Of a stretch of DNA of 64,000 nt, positions 23,937-31,198 are shown in pieces. The stretch spans positions 1,217,549-1,281,548 of the forward strand of contig JALOBK010000001.1 of the NCBI GenBank assembly GCA_023228325.1, given 5' to 3'. Every line of letters begins with the position of its first letter. Position 1 is the first letter of the stretch. The DNA is from a bacterium (lineage in GTDB: Bacteria > Auribacterota > UBA6266). The notes beneath the pieces are model-generated. The model saw only the letters and a list, made by a program, of their open reading frames with translations. It was not told the DNA's origin and did not search any database. The position numbers and the translations under genes were made by a program.

Positions 23937-25238
23937 ATGAAAAATTTAAGAAAAGCGGACCCTGAAATTTTCGATGCCATACAGAAAGAAACAGAAAGAG
24001 AGGAATATCACATTGAATTAATCGCCTCCGAGAATTTTACAAGTGACGCGGTGCTTGAAGCGGCAGGCTCCGTTATGACCAATAAATATGCGGAAGGTTA
24101 TCCCGGAAGAAGGTATTACGGCGGCTGTGAATGTGTTGATATAGCCGAAAATATTGCTATTGAAAGGGCAAAAAAACTTTTTGACGCCGAATACGTAAAT
24201 GTCCAGCCTCATTCGGGATCACAGGCAAACATGGGAATATATTTTTCCGTCCTGAATCCGGGGGACACTATTTTAGGTATGGACCTCGCGCATGGCGGGC
24301 ACCTTACTCACGGCGCCAAAGTAAATTTTTCAGGCCGGTTGTACAACGTGTGTTCTTATGGAGTAAGCAGGGAAAAAGAGACGCTTGATTATGACGGAAT
24401 AATGAGGCTGGCAAAAGAGCACAAACCCAGGCTGATTATCGCGGGGGCATCCGCTTATCCCAGGACGATAGATTTTAAAAGGTTCAGAGAAATAGCCGAT
24501 TCAGTGGAAGCATATCTTATGGTTGACATGGCTCATATTGCCGGACTGGTTGCTGCGGGATGCCATCCTTCTCCGCTTGTTCACGCTCATTTTGTCACTA
24601 CGACTACGCATAAGACTTTGAGAGGACCCCGCGGCGGGATGATTCTTATGGGGAAAGATTTTGAAAACAGGATGGGTATTATCCTGAAAAGCACCGGAAA
24701 ACCGAGGATGATGAGCAGCATCATAGATTCCAATATAATGCCCGGGATTCAGGGCGGCCCTCTGATGCATATAATTGCGGCAAAAGCGGTGTCCTTCGCC
24801 GAAGCGCTTGAACCCGGTTTTAAAAAATATTCGGAACAGGTGATAAAAAACGCGAAAACACTGTGCGGCGCTCTTGAGAAAAGAGGATACAGGATAGTAT
24901 CCGGAGGAACGGATAACCATCTTTTCCTCGTAGACCTTACGGATAAAAATATAACGGGCAAAGATGCGGAAAAGGCCCTGGACAGGGCTGGTATAACCGT
25001 CAATAAAAACGGTATCCCTTTTGATTCCAAATCGCCTTTGGTGACTTCGGGTATCAGAATAGGCACTCCGGCCATGACTACCAGAGGAATGAAAGAAAAA
25101 GAAATGGATGTTATCGCGGGTTTTATATCGGAAGTTTTATATGCTCCGAACAGCGATAAGGTTGCTGAGGATATAAAAAGCAGGGTCAGGGGATTATGCG
25201 AGGCATTTCCGATTTATAAGCATCATATTAAAAAATAA
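23937..25238 (+). CDS. glyA: Serine hydroxymethyltransferase
   Basis: GlyA converts serine and THF to glycine and methylene-THF, feeding purD, purH and the glycine cleavage system encoded later in the window. T-T-T-H-K-T-L-R-G-P-R-G-G holds the PLP lysine K226, and Y-A-E-G-Y-P-G-R-R-Y-Y-G-G is the substrate-binding block. AAAGGAGG lies six bases before the chosen ATG. An in-frame ATG at 23898 overlaps rpiB and is less likely. Confidence 0.97.
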   Translation: MKNLRKADPEIFDAIQKETEREEYHIELIASENFTSDAVLEAAGSVMTNKYAEGYPGRRYYGGCECVDIAENIAIERAKKLFDAEYVNVQPHSGSQANMGIYFSVLNPGDTILGMDLAHGGHLTHGAKVNFSGRLYNVCSYGVSREKETLDYDGIMRLAKEHKPRLIIAGASAYPRTIDFKRFREIADSVEAYLMVDMAHIAGLVAAGCHPSPLVHAHFVTTTTHKTLRGPRGGMILMGKDFENRMGIILKSTGKPRMMSSIIDSNIMPGIQGGPLMHIIAAKAVSFAEALEPGFKKYSEQVIKNAKTLCGALEKRGYRIVSGGTDNHLFLVDLTDKNITGKDAEKALDRAGITVNKNGIPFDSKSPLVTSGIRIGTPAMTTRGMKEKEMDVIAGFISEVLYAPNSDKVAEDIKSRVRGLCEAFPIYKHHIKK

Positions 25239-25262
25239 TTTATTTTGAGGAGAATCAGACAG

Positions 25263-25739
25263 ATGTGTCCTGTAAAGAAAAACAACTCTGCAAAAAAAGA
25301 TAAGCGCCCGTCGTGGGATGAGTATTTTATGGAAATTGCCCGTCTTGTTGCGCAGAGGTCCACATGCCTGCGGCGCAAAGTCGGAGCTGTCCTGGTTAAG
25401 GATAAGCATGTCCTCGCAACCGGTTATAACGGTGTGCCGTCGGGTCTGAGACATTGTCTGGAAATAGGCTGCATAAGGACGAAAAACAAAATCCCTTCCG
25501 GCCAGAGGCATGAATTGTGCAGAGGCCTGCATGCCGAGATGAATGTTCTTATACAATCCGCCAAATTCGGAGTGAGCATTGAAAAAAGCACAATTTATTC
25601 AACTACCCATCCCTGCATCTTGTGCGCCAAGATGATAATCAACGCCGGCATTAAAAAAGTTGTAATCAGTGAAGGTTATCCGGATGAAGATGCTGTTAAA
25701 ATGTTCAAAGAAGCCGGTGTGGAAATTAAAAAAATTTAA
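25263..25739 (+). CDS. dCMP deaminase (ComEB family)
   Basis: This zinc enzyme deaminates dCMP to dUMP for thymidylate synthesis. The zinc ligands are in L-H-A-E-M-N-V-L (His, with catalytic Glu) and H-P-C-I-L-C-A-K (two Cys). G-Y-N-G-V-P-S-G is the nucleotide-binding loop. GAGGAG lies ten bases before the ATG. Position between glyA and nrdR is common in bacteria and groups it with deoxynucleotide supply. Confidence 0.93.
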   Translation: MCPVKKNNSAKKDKRPSWDEYFMEIARLVAQRSTCLRRKVGAVLVKDKHVLATGYNGVPSGLRHCLEIGCIRTKNKIPSGQRHELCRGLHAEMNVLIQSAKFGVSIEKSTIYSTTHPCILCAKMIINAGIKKVVISEGYPDEDAVKMFKEAGVEIKKI

Positions 25740-25829
25740 AGATTTTTTGAAAAAAAATAAAAAAGGCTTTTTATAACCCGCGTTTTTCCAAGGGAAAACA
25801 GCAAAGGCCGCGGATTTTCTAAAATGTTA

Positions 25830-25881
25830 TTGACATACTATATATAGTGTGATAACGTCGTAAATGCACTACATATACTAC
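25830..25881 (+). promoter_or_regulatory. nrd operon promoter with two NrdR boxes
   Basis: TTGACA at 25830-25835 is a good -35 box; the -10 is unclear (GATAAC at 25851). Box 1, ATACTATATATAGTGT (25835-25850), is close to the NrdR consensus ACACWATATATWGTGT. Box 2, GCACTACATATACTAC (25866-25881), is a weaker copy. Centres are 31 bp apart, three helical turns, as is usual for cooperative NrdR binding. The downstream gene is nrdR itself, so autoregulation is expected. Confidence 0.82.
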
Positions 25882-25918
25882 ATCGATGGGGTATTTGGAT
25901 TTACGGGGAAAAACACAA

Positions 25919-26398
25919 ATGCGATGTCCTTATTGTGATTATGATGGAGACAAAGTGGTTGACTCCAGATCGTCGAATGACGGTGTAGTGATAAGGCGGC
26001 GGCGGGAATGTCTTAAATGTTCAAAAAGGTTTACCACATACGAAAGAGTCGAAAAAATACATATTTCTGTGATAAAGAGAGGTAACATAAGGGAAGATTT
26101 TGACAGGGGAAAGATGCTTGAAGGAGTTTTAAAGGCCTGCCAGAAAAGGCCCATCAGCCTTGACAGGATAGAACAGCTTGTAGATGAAGTAGGGCAGGAA
26201 ATAGAAGCTGAAGGGAAAAAAGAAATAAAGTCCGAAGAAATAGGCAATATAGTTATGAATAAACTCCAGTCGCTTGATGATGTGGCATATGTCAGATTTG
26301 CCTCGGTTTACAGGCAGTTTAAGGATGTCAACCAGTTTATGTCCGAGATAAAGAGTATATTAAATGAGGAGAAGAGGAATGATAAAAGAGGTCGATAA
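25919..26398 (+). CDS. nrdR: Transcriptional repressor NrdR
   Basis: NrdR senses ATP/dATP and represses ribonucleotide reductase genes. The protein begins M-R-C-P-Y-C, the first half of the N-terminal zinc ribbon, completed by C-L-K-C near residue 31. An ATP-cone domain follows at about residues 48-138. The 159 residues match the family. The reading frame is open 33 bases further upstream, but the M-R-C-P-Y-C start is nearly invariant. Its last 20 bases overlap nrdD. Confidence 0.96.
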   Translation: MRCPYCDYDGDKVVDSRSSNDGVVIRRRRECLKCSKRFTTYERVEKIHISVIKRGNIREDFDRGKMLEGVLKACQKRPISLDRIEQLVDEVGQEIEAEGKKEIKSEEIGNIVMNKLQSLDDVAYVRFASVYRQFKDVNQFMSEIKSILNEEKRNDKRGR

Positions 26399-28781
26399 GG
26401 TAACATATGTAAGGAAAAGAGACGGCCGCCTGGTGCCGTTCAATAAGAGAAAAATAGCGGATGCGATATTCAAAGCGGCAAAAGCGGTCGGAGGAGAAAA
26501 CCGGGAACTTGCCGATGAGCTTGCTGAAGCCGTTTCTTTCTACCTTCATAAAACATATTCCGAGGCAGCCCCCAACATAGAAGAAATACAGGATATGGCC
26601 GAGAAAATTCTCGTTGAAACAGGACATACCAGAACGGCAAAAGCATATATCCTTTACAGAGACTCAAGAGCCAGGAAAAGGGAAGAGATTAAGGTAAGAA
26701 AAAAAATAATAAAAGACGGTAATTCTACGGATTTGGCGCTTATGGTATCTCCTTCCTCGAAAGACCAGATGTTCAACTGGGACAGGTCCAGAATAGCGCT
26801 TGCGCTTATAAGAGAAGCGAGGATGCCGCAGCATGTTGCGGAAGAAATAGCCGCCGCCGTCGAGAAAAAAATATTCAATTCCGGACTGAGCCAGATTTCC
26901 ACGTCTCTGATAAGAGAACTTGTTGATAACGAACTTTTTGTCAGGGGCTTTGATGTAAAATTAAAAGCGCATTCTATCATAGGCATGCCCGTATATGACC
27001 TCGACAGGCTTATAACTTCAAAAAGCAATGAGAACAGCAATATTGCGGCAAATAACCCGGAAGCTATAAATCTTTCGATTGCTGAAGCGACACTCAAACA
27101 GTATGCGCTCGAGAAAGTTTTCAGCGAAGAAGTCGCCGAAGCGCATCTTAAAGGGCAGATTCATCTTCATGATCTGGGTTATCCGACAAGGGTATATTGT
27201 TCCAGCCATTCTCTTGAATACCTTAAAAAATACGGCCTTCAGCTCGGGAACCTCGATACTTCATCAGGGCCTGCCAAACATGCCCGCACGCTTACGGGAC
27301 ATCTTAATACTTTTCTTGCGTCCATGCAGGCGTATTATGCGGGAGCTCTCGGAGTCGGTTATATAAATATATTTTATGCCCCCTACCTTGAAGGGATGCC
27401 TTATGAAGAAATGAAACAGGAAGCCCAGTATCTTATTTTCAGCGGTTCCCAGAATGCCTTTTCCCGCGGCGGGCAGACGCTGTTCCTTGATTTCAATATT
27501 CATACCGGCATTCCCAACTATATGAAGAATATTCCGGCAATAGGGCCGGGAGGAAAATATACAAATAAGACTTATAAGGATTATGAGAAAGAGTCCAGGA
27601 TGTTCGCGAGGGCTATGCTTGAGATATGGGAGAAAGGAGACAGCGGCGGCAGGGTGTTCGCATTCCCGAAATGCGATTTTCACATCAACAAAGAGACTTT
27701 TGAAGAACCGGAACAGCTTGAACTGTTGAAATATGCCTGTGAAATAGCAGGCAGGAACGGAACTCCTTATTTTATATTTGATCGCGATGAGGTTACTTTG
27801 TCGGCCTGCTGCAGGCTTAGAACCCAGATAAAAGATAATTACATGATACAGCACCCGGAAAGCATGCGTTTCTGCGGTTTTCAGAATGTTACGGTCAACC
27901 TTCCTCGCGCGGCTTTCCAGTCCGGCAGGGGGAATAAAGAGAAATTTTTCGAAGAGGTCGAAAAATCATTTGAGCTTTGTGTAAAAGCCCATCTTGAAAA
28001 GAAGGACTTTATAGAAGGGTTGATGGGTTTTCCCGGCGCCCCGCTCTGGGAGGTCGGAAAAACGGCGATGGACGGGAGGCCTTATATAGAGTTGGAACAA
28101 TGCACTTATATAGTAGGGCTTGTCGGGCTGAACGAGGCTACGCAGTATATATTGGGAAAAGAACTCCATGAGGGAGAAGATGCTTTGAAATTCGGGCTGA
28201 AAGTTGTTGCCAATATGTATTTTCTCGCGAAAAAAGCCGAGCAGAAATACGGCCTTAAATTCAGCCTTGAAGAATCTCCCGCAGAATCCGCGACAAGAAG
28301 GCTTGCGAAGGTCGATATGCAGCATTATCCCGAGGCGAAACAGTATGTAAAAGGTGATTTTGCCAACGATGAGTATTATTATACGAATTCAATACATCTT
28401 CGGGCTGACGCGGATGTAGATATAGTAACCAGGATAGAGAAGCAGGCTAAATTTCATACAATGATAGAGTCGGGCGCGATAATCCATGCTTTTGTCGGGG
28501 AGAAACTGCCTTCGCCGGAAAGTATTTTGAACCTTGTAAAGAAAACATATCACAAGACTCAGGCGGCTCAGTTAACGATTTCACCTGAATTTACGGTTTG
28601 CCGGCAGTGCAGAAGGAGTATCATCGGTATTAAGAACGAATGCCAGTCCTGTGCCGGAATAAAAATACCCGATGTGACTCACTTAAGCGGCGCGGATGAG
28701 AATATCAAATGGCGGAAAAAAAGGCCGGAGAACGATGTTGTTTTTGAGAAATGTGAAAAAGTTCAGGAAGCGAAAGTATAA
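26379..28781 (+). CDS. nrdD: Class III ribonucleotide reductase catalytic subunit lacking the glycyl-radical segment
   Basis: This is the anaerobic reductase that makes deoxyribonucleotides from ribonucleotides. Residues 6-100 form an ATP cone. Residues about 120-190 (N-W-D-R-S-R-I-A-L-A-L then L-I-R-E-L-V-D-N-E-L) look like a second cone. The NrdD barrel follows, with G-R-N-G-T-P-Y-F, L-S-A-C-C-R-L-R and F-Q-N-V-T-V-N-L-P. A C-terminal zinc site is formed by C741, C744, C755 and C758. In ordinary NrdD the zinc site is followed by an R-V/I-x-G-Y glycyl-radical loop. Here the last 42 residues contain no such motif and are charged. The radical loop occurs instead in the next gene. GGAG and AGAGG precede the ATG. 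Confidence 0.93.
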   Translation: MIKEVDKVTYVRKRDGRLVPFNKRKIADAIFKAAKAVGGENRELADELAEAVSFYLHKTYSEAAPNIEEIQDMAEKILVETGHTRTAKAYILYRDSRARKREEIKVRKKIIKDGNSTDLALMVSPSSKDQMFNWDRSRIALALIREARMPQHVAEEIAAAVEKKIFNSGLSQISTSLIRELVDNELFVRGFDVKLKAHSIIGMPVYDLDRLITSKSNENSNIAANNPEAINLSIAEATLKQYALEKVFSEEVAEAHLKGQIHLHDLGYPTRVYCSSHSLEYLKKYGLQLGNLDTSSGPAKHARTLTGHLNTFLASMQAYYAGALGVGYINIFYAPYLEGMPYEEMKQEAQYLIFSGSQNAFSRGGQTLFLDFNIHTGIPNYMKNIPAIGPGGKYTNKTYKDYEKESRMFARAMLEIWEKGDSGGRVFAFPKCDFHINKETFEEPEQLELLKYACEIAGRNGTPYFIFDRDEVTLSACCRLRTQIKDNYMIQHPESMRFCGFQNVTVNLPRAAFQSGRGNKEKFFEEVEKSFELCVKAHLEKKDFIEGLMGFPGAPLWEVGKTAMDGRPYIELEQCTYIVGLVGLNEATQYILGKELHEGEDALKFGLKVVANMYFLAKKAEQKYGLKFSLEESPAESATRRLAKVDMQHYPEAKQYVKGDFANDEYYYTNSIHLRADADVDIVTRIEKQAKFHTMIESGAIIHAFVGEKLPSPESILNLVKKTYHKTQAAQLTISPEFTVCRQCRRSIIGIKNECQSCAGIKIPDVTHLSGADENIKWRKKRPENDVVFEKCEKVQEAKV

Positions 28782-28797
28782 GCGCGGGGGGATTATA

Positions 28798-29094
28798 ATG
28801 AAAACGGAAGAATTTCTCAACAGATGCGTGGGCGAAGGATTCGAATGGGCGGAAGGAAAATACAAGGATGAAACCGGAGTTTATGTTAAAAACCCCAGAA
28901 TCGGGACATGCGCGCATTTTAAAGAAGAAGCCATCGAAAATAATGAATGGGATGTTCTGAAAACACAAGTCCTGCAGGGCAAAGACATCTATCATGTCAG
29001 CCGTATAGTCGGTTATTTTTCAAGGATAGAGAACTGGAATAAGAGCAAACTGGGCGAATTGACAGACAGGCGCAAGGGTAATTACGCTGTCTGA
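28798..29094 (+). CDS. Separate glycyl-radical domain protein for NrdD
   Basis: The 98-residue protein ends with a clear glycyl-radical signature: S-R-I-V-G-Y-F-S-R-I-E-N-W-N-K-S-K, then G-E-L-T-D-R-R. G72 is the predicted radical site, and W-N and D-R are as in the NrdD C-terminus. The first 60 residues (with C10 and C38) do not resemble NrdD. It has its own Shine-Dalgarno sequence (GGGGGGA) and starts 17 bp after the nrdD stop in a different frame, so it is a true second protein rather than a product of a single nonsense change. It presumably docks into the NrdD barrel and is activated by the NrdG encoded two genes on, by analogy with YfiD/GrcA and pyruvate formate-lyase. Confidence 0.85.
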   Translation: MKTEEFLNRCVGEGFEWAEGKYKDETGVYVKNPRIGTCAHFKEEAIENNEWDVLKTQVLQGKDIYHVSRIVGYFSRIENWNKSKLGELTDRRKGNYAV

Positions 29095-29125
29095 CAGGTG
29101 ACTTGGCTTTTCACGGGAGGGGAAT

Positions 29126-29401
29126 ATGCGTATTAAGATTTTCGGAAAATTAAATTGCGCGAAATGCGAAACTACAAAAAATAAATTCAGCCACTTTCTG
29201 CAGAAATGGGATTGCAAAGGAAAAGCAAACATTGAATTTTTCGATATGGATACTATTGAAGGTATGGCTGAAGGAGCTTTCAATAATGTCCTGAATATCC
29301 CTTCCACTATTTTGGAGAAAGATGACAGGCAGATTGCCAGGTGGGACGGGGAGGTCCCTAAGTCTGAAGAATTTAAAACGTATTTTCAAGACCTTGTTTA
29401 A
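29126..29401 (+). CDS. Thioredoxin-fold redoxin
   Basis: The 91-residue protein has K-I-F-G-K-L-N then C11-A-K-C14, and a later cis-proline segment N-I-P-S-T-I. This is the pattern of glutaredoxin/NrdH-like redoxins. Some class III reductases use a thioredoxin-like reductant rather than formate. Its place between the glycyl-radical protein and nrdG suggests that this redoxin serves that purpose, although that is inference. Its stop codon shares a base with the nrdG start. Confidence 0.8.
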   Translation: MRIKIFGKLNCAKCETTKNKFSHFLQKWDCKGKANIEFFDMDTIEGMAEGAFNNVLNIPSTILEKDDRQIARWDGEVPKSEEFKTYFQDLV

Positions 29402-30132
29402 TGCGAATAAGCAAATCACAGAGTTTACCGGAAATAAAAGGGTTCATTAAGAATACATTAATAGAGTGGGATGGTTTCCTGTCCTCGGAAGTGTTCCTTC
29501 CGAACTGCAATTTCAGATGCCCGTTTTGCCATTCATATAAGTTGTTCCAGTCTCCGGGGGAAATCCCTTCGGTAAAATGGGAAGAAGTCATTTCTTACAT
29601 GACTGAAAAGAACCAGTGGGTGGACGGGCTTGTTATATGCGGCGGAGAACCGCTTATGGATAAGGATATTGTTTCCTGCCTCCGCATGCTCAAATCCGAA
29701 GGGATTAAAGTCAAAGTTGATACTAACGGGTATTTCCCCGGCGTGCTTAAGAAGATATTGGAAGAAAAACTGGCGGCATATGTGGCTATGGATGTAAAAG
29801 CTCCCTTGAACAACTCCGATTACGGAGCCGCCGCGGGGATCAGGGACATTGATGTATCAAGGATAAGGGATTCCATAGATATAATCATGAAGTCTTCATC
29901 CGATTATGAGTTCCGGACGACAGCATGCCCTCTTTTTGTTAACGAAAAAAATATCGAAGATATAGCCATGGCGATCAAAGGCGCTAAAAAATATTCTATT
30001 CAGCAATTCAATCCCGAAAACTGTTTGAGCGGGGAATTGAGAGAAATAAAACCTTATATGAAAGAATATATCGAAAAGATGAGGGAAACCGCCGTAAAAT
30101 ACGTCCAGCGTTGTGTAATCAAAGGCATCTGA
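29401..30132 (+). CDS. nrdG: Anaerobic RNR activating radical SAM protein NrdG
   Basis: This radical SAM enzyme generates the glycyl radical on the reductase. The cluster motif C36-x3-C40-x2-C43 lies in L-P-N-C-N-F-R-C-P-F-C. I-C-G-G-E-P-L follows near residue 80 as the SAM-binding G-G-E block. At 243 residues it is larger than E. coli NrdG (about 155) and resembles the longer NrdG-like family found with redoxin-dependent NrdD. Its target should be the separate glycyl-radical protein encoded at 28798. Confidence 0.92.
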   Translation: MRISKSQSLPEIKGFIKNTLIEWDGFLSSEVFLPNCNFRCPFCHSYKLFQSPGEIPSVKWEEVISYMTEKNQWVDGLVICGGEPLMDKDIVSCLRMLKSEGIKVKVDTNGYFPGVLKKILEEKLAAYVAMDVKAPLNNSDYGAAAGIRDIDVSRIRDSIDIIMKSSSDYEFRTTACPLFVNEKNIEDIAMAIKGAKKYSIQQFNPENCLSGELREIKPYMKEYIEKMRETAVKYVQRCVIKGI

Positions 30133-30138
30133 GGTCCA

Positions 30139-31146
30139 ATGGATAAAAATCCAAAAGTAAAGAAAGCGTTGTTCGGAAAAGTTGAGGGCGGAAAGCTGTC
30201 ATGCGGATTATGCCCGCACAATTGTCTCTTGCCGGAAGGCTTGCTGGGCTTTTGCGGCACGAGAAAAAATTCCGGCGGAGAGTTGTTTACCTTGATATAT
30301 GGGTGTGTGAGCAGCATGGGCGTTGACCCGATAGAGAAAAAACCGCTTTATCATTTTTACCCCGGAAGCAGAATTCTCAGCGCGGGAACCGTGGGGTGTA
30401 ATTTCCGCTGTTCTTTCTGCCAGAACTGGGAAATCTCCCAGAACACTTCTTTCCCGTGTAAGTTCATTGGGCCCGAAGAACTTATTTCTTTTGCCGCGGA
30501 GAAAAAATCTATCGGCGTAGCGTATACTTATTCGGAACCTTTGATATGGTATGAATATGTGCTGGATTGCGCAAAACTGTGTAAATCAAAGGGGCTTAAA
30601 AATGTCCTGGTAACAAACGGTTATATCAATCAGGGACCTTTGAAACAGCTTCTTCCCTTTATTGATGCCATGAATGTGGATTTAAAATCATTCAGCGACA
30701 ATTTTTACAGGAAACTTTGCAAAGGCGCTCTTGAGCCTGTTCTCAATACCATCCGTACGGCTTCAGGAGCCTGTCATATGGAAATTACGAATTTGCTGAT
30801 TCCCGGGCATAATGATTCGGAAAGTGAAATTGAGGATATGAGCAGGTGGATAGAGAATAATGCCGGAAGAGGAACCCCTTTGCATATAAGTAAATATTTT
30901 CCCGGATACAGGTTCAATGCGCCTGAAACCGGAGCAGAGGCGATTAGCGCCGCCAGGGATATAGCGCTGAAGCATCTGGATTTTGTGTATGCCGGCAATA
31001 TTGATGTGCCCGGATCGTCTGATACTTTGTGTCCCCGATGCGGCGCCCTTCTTATCGGGCGGAGCGGGTATAACACGGAAATTAAAAATCTGAAAAAAAA
31101 TATTTGTGGTAAATGCGGCTCCGAAATAAATATAATTAATAGTTGA
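30139..31146 (+). CDS. amrS: AmmeMemoRadiSam system radical SAM enzyme
   Basis: The 335-residue protein carries C87-x3-C91-x2-C94 in V-G-C-N-F-R-C-S-F-C-Q-N-W. The N-terminus is cysteine-rich, S-C-G-L-C-P-H-N-C, typical of the AmrS group related to pyruvate formate-lyase activating enzymes. A C-terminal rubredoxin-like pair follows (C-P-R-C-G and C-G-K-C-G). The usual partners AMMECR1 and Memo are not adjacent. Its location seven bases after nrdG suggests shared expression under NrdR, though the reaction of this family is not established. Confidence 0.9.
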   Translation: MDKNPKVKKALFGKVEGGKLSCGLCPHNCLLPEGLLGFCGTRKNSGGELFTLIYGCVSSMGVDPIEKKPLYHFYPGSRILSAGTVGCNFRCSFCQNWEISQNTSFPCKFIGPEELISFAAEKKSIGVAYTYSEPLIWYEYVLDCAKLCKSKGLKNVLVTNGYINQGPLKQLLPFIDAMNVDLKSFSDNFYRKLCKGALEPVLNTIRTASGACHMEITNLLIPGHNDSESEIEDMSRWIENNAGRGTPLHISKYFPGYRFNAPETGAEAISAARDIALKHLDFVYAGNIDVPGSSDTLCPRCGALLIGRSGYNTEIKNLKKNICGKCGSEINIINS

Positions 31147-31198
31147 TATTGTTTTGATTTTTTCCAGTGGGTTTTTAATATCATGAAAGGAAAGTAAG

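Noticed and set aside
27264..27854. 196-codon minus-strand frame opposite nrdD
   Set aside because: It lies entirely within the conserved NrdD barrel and shows no protein-like motif.
28696..28797. Frameshift explanation for the split nrdD
   Set aside because: The small protein has its own strong ribosome-binding site and start, about 60 residues of N-terminal sequence not found in ordinary NrdD, and a different frame. A single-base error would not restore a normal NrdD.
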